Part shown: piece after piece, positions 30,935 through 40,515 of the stretch
Layout: every line of letters starts with the position of its first letter
Position numbering within the stretch: the first letter of the stretch is position 1
NCBI GenBank assembly: GCA_032433765.1
Contig: JAVIAB010000024.1
Span: 11,473,821-11,537,820 of the forward strand
Reading direction: 5' to 3'
DNA length: 64,000 nucleotides
Source of the DNA: Megaustenia siamemsis
Taxonomy: Eukaryota > Mollusca > Gastropoda > Stylommatophora > Ariophantidae
Made by a program: the position numbers and the translations under genes
Notes under the pieces: model-generated
Told to the model about the DNA's origin: nothing
Databases searched by the model: none
The model's input: only the letters and a program-made list of their open reading frames with translations

Positions 30935-31605
30935 AGACCAAAGAGATGGAATTTCTCAGAGGAATGTTGAACGTTCTCTGGACAGCTAAAAAAGACCAAC
31001 GAGGAATTTCTCAAAGAGGACAACACAAAAAGGGAACTCCTTTAAAATGTCAGAAAGAAACAATCAATCGTTTTCGGTCACATCATCAGAACATGAAAGT
31101 TTGATACCTTGGTTGCAACTGGCAAAACACAGGGAAATTTTATTTATTTATTTATTTTGTTCGTTCGCTAGCTTTGACCTCTGACAAAGTCCTAGAGACT
31201 AGGAACTGAATGTTGCGTGTTAATCCACTTTTTCCTGGCAGCCATGTGTACAGGTGTCCCTCGCCACACAGGCAGATGACTCCGTCTTCGGGGGTACTCA
31301 TATTTTTTTTCGTCCATGAGAATTTACGTTTCAAGCCGGGCCTCACTGCTGAGACCAGGGGTGGTTGCCGCAGAGAGAAATCATAAATAAAATCCCAACC
31401 TGGTGCAACCGGAATTTGAACCCACAACCTCTCTGTCTCGAGGCCGGCGTCTTGCCACGAGACCAATCAGAAAAAATAGAAGATACTAAATGGCTTGCTT
31501 TCATGGCATGGAAAACAGTCAACAACTGAATTGATACGATTCAATGTGGATGGAAGATTGTGGAAGCACATGATCGCCTACGCCAACCGGTATGGCACAT
31601 GCTGA
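30935..31605 (+). mobile_element. LINE 3' end, family B, split by a SINE
   Basis: EMEFLRGMLNV, TAKKDQRGISQRGQ and a tail up to ACACAGGGAAA (31136). It resumes after the family 2 SINE at AGAAGATAC and ends at CCGGTATGGCACATGCTGATG. About 20-25 bp of expected host sequence (the GKRDRGRQ region) is missing at the junction, so the insertion deleted target DNA or the copy decayed there. Confidence 0.82.
31137..31478 (-). mobile_element. tRNA-derived SINE (family 2), inverted
   Basis: Reverse copy of the 28.9 kb SINE with the same B box (complement of GGTTCAAATTCC), GATTTCTCTCTGCGGCAACC block and a TTTA-repeat tail at 31137-31160. No clean target-site duplication is visible. It is nested in a family B LINE. 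Confidence 0.88.
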
Positions 31606-31609
31606 TGAT

Positions 31610-32070
31610 AGAAGACGACTGTCCTCCACTAGAAGTCTTACTCTTTCTCTCAACCAGCCACAAGGGACATCACTCCTCTTCAATAAGTACAACAAATACA
31701 ATTTCCATTTGTTATTATTATTGTCTGTGATTGTGTTGTTCATTTAGATCGATTTGCTTTGTGTTGTTTTTGCCTGAGCGTATGTGTAGTTTCTGTTTAG
31801 GTTGATCAAATTGGGTATTAGTTAGGATCAAAAACGTGTTCACTTACTTTCCATTTATCTAATCGACAAATAAGTATTGATTCGTACCTCGAACGATCCA
31901 TATTTTGAACGAATTTTTAGAACGAATTAAATTTGAAAGATGAGGTACCCTCTTTAAGGGAGTTTATAATCTGTCGGTCATTTCTATCTCGTGGTTCTAG
32001 ATCATTATTAACATAACAGATAGCACTTCCCTTTCTTGTCTTGTATAGTCTGTTTTGTTGTCTATTTAAA
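31610..32070. other. No gene seen; AT-rich
   Basis: Unassigned. Confidence 0.4.
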
Positions 32071-32074
32071 GCAA

Positions 32075-32768
32075 TAAGAAAGGTATCAGTCTGAATAGTA
32101 CAAAAACAAAAGTAATGGTCATCGAAGAAACAATCATCACCATCATACATGGTAAAAATAAAAACGACAAATATGAAACAAGTGCAACGCAGTCAAATAC
32201 TTGGGCACAATAATAACATCAGATGAAAGATGCACCACATAAGTAAATAGCACAAAAGCTCAGGTCAAAATAGTGTTTTAGAAAATAAAAACCGTCTTGT
32301 GTAACATGTCTATGTCAATAGAAGTGAGAAAGAGAGTTCTTCAGTGCAATATAGAACCAATCAATTCTGACCTTTTGAAGTTAATCATGGATAGTAGACA
32401 AACAAATGAAAAGACGATTAGATGCCACAGAGATGGAATTTCTCATTGTTGAAAGTTCCCTTGACATCTAAAAAATACGACCAACGAAGAAATTCTCAAA
32501 GAGGCCAACACAAAATGGGAGCTCCTAAAAAAAAAACATCAGAAAGAAACAATCAACATTTTTTGGGCACATCATGAGGAGAGGAAAGTTGGAATACTTG
32601 GTTATAAGTGACAAAATACAGGGAAAGAGAGATCGTGGACAACAAGGAGAGAAGATATTAGATAGCTTGGTATCATGGCATGAAAACAGTCAACAACAGA
32701 ATTGCACGGTGGATAGAAGATTGTGGAAGGACATGATAGCCTACTCCGACAGGTACAGCATATGATGA
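32075..32768 (+). mobile_element. LINE 3' part, family B
   Basis: Starts in an RT block (LNSTKTKVMVIE), then broken frames through DKQMKRRLDATEMEF and a good tail RRGKLEYLVISDKIQGKRDR, ending at a CAGGTACAGCATATGATG terminus. Confidence 0.85.
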
Positions 32769-34032
32769 TTATATTAGTCTATTTCTTTCCCTTATTCATT
32801 ACCCCTCCTTTGCTAATCTCATTTTATTCTTCTTTTTACTCCTCGTTCCTTCCCTTTAATTGGTATATCTCACATTCTGATTCAACTGCTTCTTCTCCAC
32901 TTTGTTTTCCCCATGACTATTTTCTTCTTGTTATGTTTCATTTTTTTTATCCGTTTCCACCATATTAATCTCCTATTTAATTCATCTTTCCCTTATTCTT
33001 ATATTGTTCCTTTTCTACAATTTCTTCTCTTCTAATTCATATTCTATTCATGATTCTACTTCTGACTTCTTCATCTCTTTCATTTCGATAAATATAACTT
33101 CTTCTCTACATCTTATCTGTCTCTCTTTTCCCTTATGTTTTTTTTAATTCTCTTTATTCATCTATTGCATTCTCAATCATTATCGTTTTCTTGTCTTTCG
33201 CCATAAATTATTTTTTACTCTCCGTTTTCCTCCTTCGTCATTACATTCATCGCCTTCTCCTTTTATTTGTGTTCTTGTTGAATATTACTTTTACTTGCAT
33301 TCTTTGTTTTTATATTCCATATTTGTTTGTTCCCCCCCCCCCAGTCCCAAACTTTCCCCTAATATTTTCCTCTTTCTCTACAGACATTGCCTTCCCTTTT
33401 ATTGTATTTAACCTGTCTCTCCTTCTATCTATCATTAACTTTTTACTTCTAGTCTGTGTTCTTGTATTTTTATTCGCTCTCTTATTTTATTTTGTTTTCG
33501 CCCCTGTTTTCTTAAACTCTTTCTCTCCTTCTTTTAATATCGTTGTTTCCACTTTATCATAATAAATTGTTGTCTACATCTCATTCTCTTCTCTCCTTTC
33601 TCTTCTCTCCTTTCTCATCTCTCCTTTCCCTTCTACTATCATTTTGTATGTCTTCTCTTACGTTCTATTTTCTCGCCCACCCCCACTTAAGGTCTGTTTT
33701 GTTTCTGTCCATTCTACCACTTCTCTTAAGCTTCTCTTTCATGTCTTTTTCTCCTTCATCTACCTTTCTTTTCTCATACAAGTTTATATCTTTTCTGTAT
33801 TTCCGTGTGTCTTAATACTTTTGCCCACACTTCTTCTTCCATATTTCATAGATTGCTTTTAACATTACCATGTATCCCTCTCTTCATATCTTCATATCAA
33901 ATCCATCTATTTAATCTTGATTTTCTTCCTCTTCCTCGGTATCAGTAATTTTATTAATTCTCTTCTTTCACTTTAACTGCCAATATTCTGTTTTCTCCCG
34001 AGTTTCTTTTTTTTTTTTAATTTCTTCTGTTT
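32769..34032. other. Pyrimidine-rich tract, no gene
   Basis: About 1.25 kb strongly enriched for C and T on the plus strand, with a C homopolymer of 12 near 33333 and CTCTTCTCTCC-type patches near 33590-33640. The open frames here are compositional artefacts. Confidence 0.6.
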
Positions 34033-35335
34033 ATTAATACCATATCCCATCTGTTTCTTCTTCTCCTCTCCTCCCCAATAATACCATATCCCATCTGTTT
34101 CTTCTTCTCCTCTCCTCCCCAGTAATACCATATCCCATCTGTTTCTTCTTCTCCTCTCCTCCCCAATAATACCATATCTCATCTGTTTCTTCTTCTCCTC
34201 TCCTCCCCAGTAATACCATATTCCATCAGTTTCTTCTTCTCCTCTCCTCCCCAGTAATACCATATCTCATCTGTTTCTTCTTCTCCTCTCCTCCCCAATA
34301 ATACCATATTCCATCTGTTTCTTCTTCTCCTCTCCTCCCGAGTAATACCATATTACATCGGTTTCTTCTTCTCCTCTCCTCCCCAGTAATACCATATTCC
34401 ATCTGTTTCTTCTTCTCCTCTCCTCCCAGTAATACCATATCCCATCTGTTTCTTCTTCTCCTCTCCTCCCCAGTAATACCATATCCCATCTGTTTCTTCT
34501 TCTCCTCTCCTCCCCAGTAATACCATATCCCATCTGTTTCTTCTTCTCCTCTCCTCCCAGTAATACCATATCCCATCTGTTTCTTCTTCTCCTCTCCTCC
34601 CCAGTAATACCATATCCCATCTGTTTCTTCTTCTCCTCTCCTCCCCAGTAATACCATATCCCATCTGTTTCTTCTTCTCCTCTCCTCCCCAGTAATACCA
34701 TATCCCATCTGTTTCTTCTTCTCCTCTCCTCCCAGTAATACCATATCCCATCTGTTTCTTCTTCACCTCTCCTCCCCGGTAATACCATATCCCATCTGTT
34801 TCTTCTTCTCTTCTCCTCCCCAGTAATACCATATCCCATCTGTTTCTTCTTCTCCTCTCCTCCCCAGTAATACCATATCCCATCTGTTTCTTCTTCTCCT
34901 CTCCTCCCCAGTAATACCGTATCCCATCTGTTTCTTCTTCTCCTCTCCTCCCCAGTAATACCATATCTCATCTGTTTCTTCTTCTCCTCTCCTCCCCGGT
35001 AATACCATATCTCATCTGTTTCTTCTTCTCCTCTCCTCCCCAGTAATACCATATTCCATCTGTTTCTTCTTCTCCTCTCCTCCCCAGTAATACCATATCC
35101 CATCTGTTTCTTCTTCTCCTCTCCTCCCCGGTAATACCATATCCCATCTGTTTCTTCTTCTCCTCTCCTCCCCAGTAATACCATATCCCATCTGTTTCTT
35201 CTTCTCCTCTCCTCCCCAGTAATACCGTATCCCATCTGTTTCTTCTTCTCTCTTCTCCCCAGTAATACTATATCCCATCTGTTTCTTCTTCTCCTCTCCT
35301 CCCAGTAATACCGTATCCCATCTGTTTCTTTTCCA
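34033..35335. repeat. 44-bp minisatellite, about 29 units
   Basis: Unit close to AGTAATACCATATCCCATCT plus GTTTCTTCTTCTCCTCTCCTCCCC. Strand-asymmetric: the plus strand is pyrimidine-rich except for one TAATACCATA patch. Length variants come from one lost C. The minus frames (EERRRRNRWDMVLLG) are open in several frames and are not genes. Confidence 0.96.
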
Positions 35336-35690
35336 CCCTATATCTTCATCTCCTGTGTGTTTTCATCTTATGTCTTTTGATGTGTACTGAGACAGCTATG
35401 ATGATTATTAACATTAATACGGGCACTAAAAATAAATTTTCTATATGCCACGTTGCGAGACAAGTCTCTTTTCGTTTTACTTTCTTACGTAATTAAAGTT
35501 TCATTGTAAAAAAACATTTTATAATTTTACGTTGTAAGGTATTTTGTTTAAAGATACTTTCGTACTCAAAGGGACCTAAATTTATTTATTATTTAATGTA
35601 CATTAAAATGTTGTGGTCTCTTACACAAATCTATTTTTAACTGCATACAGATACGCGCATCACCGTTTTAATTGTGTTCATCATCATGGT
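35336..35690. other. No gene seen; AT-rich
   Basis: Unassigned flank between two arrays. Confidence 0.4.
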
Positions 35691-35692
35691 AT

Positions 35693-36267
35693 TCTATGTG
35701 TCTCATTACCCGTTCAATCATTGCTATATGTCTCATTACCATATAAATAATTGCTATATATCTCATTACCCTATCAATCGTCATCTATATGTCTCATTAC
35801 CCTTTCCATAATTTCTATATGTCTCATTACCCTGTCAATCATTGCTGTATGCCTCATTATCTTATCCATGATATCTATATATGTCTCATTTCCCTATCAA
35901 TCATTGCTATATGCCTTATTACCCCATCCATAATTGCAATATGTCTCATTACCCTATCTATAATTGCTATACATCTCATTACCCTTTCAATCATTGCTAT
36001 ATGTCTCATTACCCTATCAATCATTGCTATATGTCTCATTACCCTATCTATAATTGCTATATGTCTCATTACCCTATCAATCATTGCTATTTGTCTCATT
36101 ACCCTATCTATAATTGCTACATGTCTCATTACCCTACCAATCATTGCTATATGTCTCATTATCCGATCCATAATTGCTATATGTTTCATTATCCTTTCAA
36201 TCATTGCTATATGTCTCATTATCCTTTCAATCATTGCTATATGTCTCATTACTCTGTCCATGATTAA
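35693..36267. repeat. 30-bp minisatellite, about 19 units
   Basis: Unit close to ATGTCTCATTACCCTATCAA plus TCATTGCTAT. As ten codons it reads MSHYPINHCY and is open on both strands. Alternation of CAATCATTG and CATAATTG forms gives a loose two-unit pattern. Not a gene. Confidence 0.95.
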
Positions 36268-36546
36268 ATAACACTTCAAGCGAACACCGTTACCCAGTGC
36301 CTACCCTACATCCACGCCAATAGACGGCGATAGGTCTACCGCTGATACTTCACAGATCTCCACACTGTATGTAACATTATCTTAAAAATGCTATCATATT
36401 TATTTTCATTAACAAAGATCCATGAGGATAAGGCGGTAGAGTCTATACACATTAAATAGGGCAGAGGTGAAGTCTTAGTTTAAGCATATAAATGATTTAA
36501 GTTCGGAAGATTAACGTCCCCGTGACTAACATTGCTGTTTATTCAG
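36268..36546. other. No gene seen
   Basis: Unassigned. Confidence 0.4.
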
Positions 36547-37290
36547 GGGGTCTTAAATCTGTCAATCTTCTTCTTCTACCTATTCAGGTCTCTGTGGAAT
36601 ATAGGTCTTCAACAAGCGCTTTCCAAACAGTCCTGTTTCCTGCCATTCTTTTACGATTATTCAATGTCTTCCGCATCATCTTCATCTCTGCTTCCATCTG
36701 TTTCTCCAAGACTTCCTTGGTCTTTCTCTTTGTCTTTTTCTTTTGGGAATTCCAAAAAAGGATCTGTTTTGAAATACTATAAGTTGACTTCAGCAGTGTG
36801 TGTCCTATCCAGCGCCATCGTCTTCGCTGTATCTCTTTATCCACTGGTACAGGTACTCTGGAGCCTAGGTGCCTGAGTGGTTAGTGTCCTCGCTTGCTGA
36901 CCCGAAGGGTCCGGGTTCGATCCTCAGCAGTGGCGGAATTTTCTTCGGATTGTCAAGGCTCCGGGGTTCACCCAGCCTCTAAAAGTGGGTACCAAAGAGA
37001 TTTTTCTGGGAAGTAAAAGCGGCCTGGTGTGATACCGTCCACATCACCCAAAAATGTGCCGTAGTCATAGTAAAGTATGGCCAATAACACCATATTCCCC
37101 ATACGACTAGCAAGGCGTGGTGGGAACATTTACTTTTTTACAGGTACTTTTCCCATAATTCTATGGTAGTGATTTTGCCCTGCCATTTCCATCCTTTTGT
37201 TCTGAGCAAGCATCCATTACTGAAAGTCAAATGAAGTAGTCTTTATGATTGTCATAGTTGTTGTCTATGTTTCACAGTCATATAATCTGT
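36547..37290 (-). mobile_element. LINE 3' end, family F, split by a SINE
   Basis: To the left of the SINE the minus strand encodes the LINE tail: IQRRRWRWIGHTLLKSTYSI, KQILFWNSQKKKTKRKTKEV, then RTVWKALVEDLYSTE. To the right of the SINE it continues upstream as a broken RT-distal block (CETWTTT-like). This is a tail type distinct from families A-D. Confidence 0.8.
36858..37138 (+). mobile_element. SINE with a different tRNA-like head on the shared body (family 3)
   Basis: The head is GAGCCTAGGTGCCTGAGTGG with TTAGTGTCCTCGCTTGCTGA and a B box GGGTTCGATCC. The body is clearly related to family 1: GGTTCACCCAGCCT, GTGGGTACC, TTTTTCTGGGAA, CCAAAAATGTGCCG and AACACCATATTCCCCATACG. A perfect 10-bp duplication TACAGGTACT flanks it (36848-36857 and 37139-37148), inside a family F LINE. 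Confidence 0.9.
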
Positions 37291-37380
37291 CAACCATAAT
37301 CTGTCAACCATAATCTGTCAAACATAATCTGTCAACCATAATCTGTCAAACATAATCTGTCAAACATAATCTGTCATTAG
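37283..37380. repeat. 14-bp minisatellite
   Basis: About seven copies of AACCATAATCTGTC / AAACATAATCTGTC. Confidence 0.93.
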
Positions 37381-37429
37381 AGAACCTTTCTTGTAAAGAA
37401 AAGTGGAACATGGCGAGCTTAACGTCCTA

Positions 37430-37562
37430 ACTCAAACTTAAAACTTCAACCCTAAACCCTGACCTTAAACCCTAACCCTGACCCTAAACTCTGATCCCAA
37501 ACCCTGACCTTAAACCCTGACCTAAAACCCTGACCCCACAACTTAACCCTACACCCTAAAAC
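37430..37562. repeat. Degenerate telomere-like AACCCTRA(C) repeat
   Basis: About 130 bp of imperfect AACCCTAA / AACCCTGACC blocks, resembling a decayed CCCTAA telomere repeat or an AACCCTGAC minisatellite. The TTAGGG type is usual in molluscs, but identity with a telomere is inference. Confidence 0.55.
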
Positions 37563-37719
37563 AATTGTTCGTATTCGAGAACCACTATTTATTTGTTGTG
37601 ATGTCAACTAATGGGCGATCACTCGTTTCGCTGAAGTAATTTAAGTGCTTAAACTAGGAGTTCACCTATGGCGGATTCCCTGAAGGGTCAATCAGTAATT
37701 GTATTTTAATATATGGATA

Positions 37720-37906
37720 GTTGAAGCTACTGACTTATGCACCAAGTGTAGCGACTACACTAAAGACTGCACATTTTTGTTTGCTCCAACCTGCACAAAC
37801 CCATTACAAACGGACGGAGAATGATGACAGAAAAGTCAATAATCCTATTGAACACGTTTACTCAAATGTGGGTTTGCCAAATTTCTCGTCAAGTGAATTG
37901 CTTTAA
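37720..37906 (+). other. Weak candidate exon with a tyrosine-motif tail
   Basis: Two overlapping frames look protein-like. One (from about 37717) is Cys-rich: LCTKCSDYTKDCTFLFAPTC. The other ends KVNNPIEHVYSNVGLPNF, then SSSELL and a stop at 37906. The EHVYSNVG segment resembles a cytoplasmic tyrosine motif. A possible acceptor (GATGACAG) at about 37830 could start a terminal exon in the second frame. No family assignment; it may be chance. Confidence 0.2.
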
Positions 37907-37924
37907 CACTAGTGAAGTGAGTAA

Positions 37925-38175
37925 GTAAAGTAAAGAGCTCCCGTCACACCAAGTGGCGTATAGGGAATATGGTGTTAGTGACCATAAATTTTACAGACCT
38001 TCGGCACATGATTTTTTGGGGTAATATGGTCGGTATTACGCCCGTGCCGCTTTACTTTCCCAGAAAAACATCCGGTATCCATTTAAGGCTGGATGAACCC
38101 GGAAGACGTCGGTTGGGATCGAACCCTACCTCTTGTCCTTTGTAGTCCAGTTCACTAACCACTGAGCTATTGCGG
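37925..38175 (-). mobile_element. tRNA-derived SINE (family 1)
   Basis: Inverted full-length copy: GTAAAG tail, ACGCCAAGTGG-type block, ATCGAACCC (B box complement) and CCACTGAGCTATTGCGG (A-box region). The B box is intact, suggesting a relatively young copy. No convincing target-site duplication was seen. Confidence 0.9.
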
Positions 38176-38214
38176 AGTGACGCGAGTGGCTTTCGTTATT
38201 AAACATAATAAACT

Positions 38215-38420
38215 TTCTGGCGTCGGTGATCATGTCTCTACACAACTTTCGATCTCGACAGTTATATATCATTTCTGTTGTTGACCTTATGCCAAGCCAT
38301 TCTCTTAAGTTGTCTGGTATTTTTTCTCTTTGCTTCCCTCTATCTCTTCATTCCTCAATTTTTCCAGTTTTTAGAATATATTCCAGTTGTTCTCTTCTCA
38401 TTACATGGCCAAAAAATTAT
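38215..38420 (-). mobile_element. LINE 3' end, family C, left arm of an inverted pair
   Basis: Short 3' end copy (GATCATGTCTCTACACAACT, then ATTACATGGCCA). It lies head to head with the next copy. Confidence 0.85.
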
Positions 38421-38499
38421 GATTTCGTTAAATATAGTTTTACGTAAAAATATGTCTTTACGTACACGTAATAAATAACTGTATATAAATAAATAAATA

Positions 38500-38695
38500 T
38501 ATTGTGACAACTGGGAAAATTGAGAGACGAAGAGGTAGAAGAAAGCGGAGAGGAAATATACAAGACAGCTTAAGAGAATGGTCTAGCAGAAGGTCAACAA
38601 CAGAAATGATAAATAGCTGTCGAGATCGAAAGTTGTGGAGAGACATGATCACATACGCCAGTAGGCATGGCACTTGAGGATGATGATGATGATGA
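38500..38695 (+). mobile_element. LINE 3' end, family C, right arm of an inverted pair
   Basis: Plus-strand tail from GTGACAACTGGGAAAATTGA to the terminus GGCATGGCACTTGAGGATGA and a GAT repeat. Together with the left arm it can form a hairpin of about 200-bp arms around an 80-bp spacer. Confidence 0.85.
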
Positions 38696-39019
38696 CAATG
38701 TTGAGCAAATAGCACATAGACTTGTAACACATAAACATTAAATACATAGAAGGAACAATTATAATTTTAGCAATTACATACTGCAATAAAGACCAGAGAT
38801 GTAATATATTTATTTTAAATTGTACATACGGATCTTGTGAAGCCACTCTTATCTTGCGTCGAGCTATGCTGAGTCCATTATGTGTCCGTTTATGTTTCAC
38901 ACAAACCTTACAACATATAACCTGGAAAATAACCCTACAACATCTGCTGCAGCTGTCAGTTTTGGTCCTAACGTAACGTTGTACTACTGATGGTGACGTA
39001 GCTTGTGTGCAACTTAATT
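38696..39019. other. No gene seen
   Basis: AT-rich and unassigned. Confidence 0.4.
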
Positions 39020-39073
39020 ACGATCAGGGCGAATATATACATATACATATATATATATCTATTTATCTATACG

Positions 39074-39121
<48 letters not shown>
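39020..39121. repeat. (TA)n / ATAC microsatellite
   Basis: TATACATATA-type start, then a pure TA run of about 40 bases. Confidence 0.93.
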
Positions 39122-39122
<1 letters not shown>

Positions 39123-39461
39123 ATTGATTGCGAAACAATTAATAAAGTAATTTTGAAATAAATTACCAAATCTTATAACTAATCAAGCTACTAACATATC
39201 GACCTAACAATCGATACTAACTACGATACTAACAACGATCGAACCAACTAAAAAAGTAGCCCACAGATAATTCAATGAAAATAGTGAAAGTTTACAGGAA
39301 AAATACACTTCAATTAACAAACTATCTGATCAATTAATAAATATATCGACATATCAAGAAACTAATCAAATTAACCAAAACGACAACAAATAACTGATCA
39401 ACTAACAAATATAACGTCAAATCAAGAAACTAAGCAAATTAACCAATAAATAATAGGTAAA
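39122..39461. other. AAC/AAT-rich degenerate sequence
   Basis: Loosely repetitive AACTAACAA/ATCAACTAA sequence that looks like decayed material from the 26-bp array further right. No gene. Confidence 0.45.
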
Positions 39462-39662
39462 AACAGGGGAGGGTTCGATGCCAACCGACGGCTTCCGGGT
39501 TCACCCAGCCTTTAATGGGTACCGGATATTTTTCTGGTAAAGTGAAGCGGCACGGGCGTAAACCGACCACATTATCCTAAAAATCATGTGCCGAAGGTCT
39601 GTAAAATTTATGGTCACTAACACCATATTCCCTATACGCCACTTGACGTGACGGGGGTACTT
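39462..39662 (+). mobile_element. 5'-truncated SINE (family 1)
   Basis: Starts at the B box (GGGTTCGATGCC) and runs through the complete body to GACGGGGGTACTTA. The A box is missing. Confidence 0.9.
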
Positions 39663-39671
39663 ATTAAAAAT

Positions 39672-39962
39672 AGGTTAAAACAGTAAAGAGCCACGTCATG
39701 CTACGTGACGTATAGAGAATATGATGTTCATGTCCATAATATGTACAGATCTTCGGCACATGTATTTTTGGAATCAAAACCTGGACGCCGTTGATCAGGA
39801 TGGAACGTGACCTATTGTTATTTGAAGTCCTGTTCACTTACCACTGAGCTATCGCGGCTCCCCAGTTCACTTACCACTGAGCTATCGCGGCTCCCCAGTT
39901 CACTTACCACTGAGCTATCGCGGCTCCCCAGTTCACTTACCACTGAGCTATCGCGGCTCCCG
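39672..39962 (-). mobile_element. SINE (family 1) with the A-box head repeated four times
   Basis: Inverted SINE with an internal deletion around the GGAATCAAAACC junction. Its right end carries four tandem 33-bp copies (39834-39962) of the head: TTCACTTACCACTGAGCTAT plus CGCGGCTCC. Each contains a complete A box on the minus strand. The B box is mutated. Confidence 0.92.
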
Positions 39963-40267
39963 ATCCGAAAAAAATAATCTTGTTATTTTACTTCATCAAC
40001 CTCCCAAACAACAGTAAGACCAATCAGTAACTAACTATAATTAATCATCAATCACTAAATAACAATAAAACTGCCAACTATTCCAACAGTAACATAGATA
40101 ACAAAGAATTAACTAAACAAATAATAGATCAACATCCCACCCCAAAACAAAAAAAAAATCCAAAAATAAATAAACGATCTACCAACTAACAAAAAGCTAA
40201 CTAAACAATGAAGCAATTAACCAAAAGGTAAATAATCAAACAATTAGCCAAAAACTAAATAATCAAC
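39963..40267. other. AAC/AAT-rich degenerate sequence
   Basis: Decayed relative of the 26-bp repeat (AACTAACAAAA, AATAATCAA). No gene. Confidence 0.45.
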
Positions 40268-40515
40268 CAGCCGCAATAGCTCAGTGGTTAGTGAACTGGA
40301 CTACAAAGGACAAGATGTAGCGTTCGATCCCAACCGACGGCTTCCAGGTTCACCTAGCCTTAAATGGGTACCGGATGTTTTTCTGGGAAAGTAAAGCGGC
40401 ACGGGCGTAATATCGACTACATTATCCCAAAAATCATGTGCCGAAGGTCTGTAAAATGTATGGTCACTAATATCATATTCCCTATACGCCACTTGGCGTG
40501 ACGGGGTTATATACT
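40268..40515 (+). mobile_element. tRNA-derived SINE (family 1) inserted in the 26-bp repeat
   Basis: A full element with A box TAGCTCAGTGG and B box CGTTCGATCCC. Both flanks read AATAATCAACCA, but because the target is itself tandem, this cannot be separated from array sequence. Confidence 0.9.

Noticed and set aside
34033..35278. Arg/Glu-rich ORFs (EEKKKQMGYGITGEERRRRN)
   Set aside because: 44-bp repeat on the minus strand; frames rotate and several overlap.
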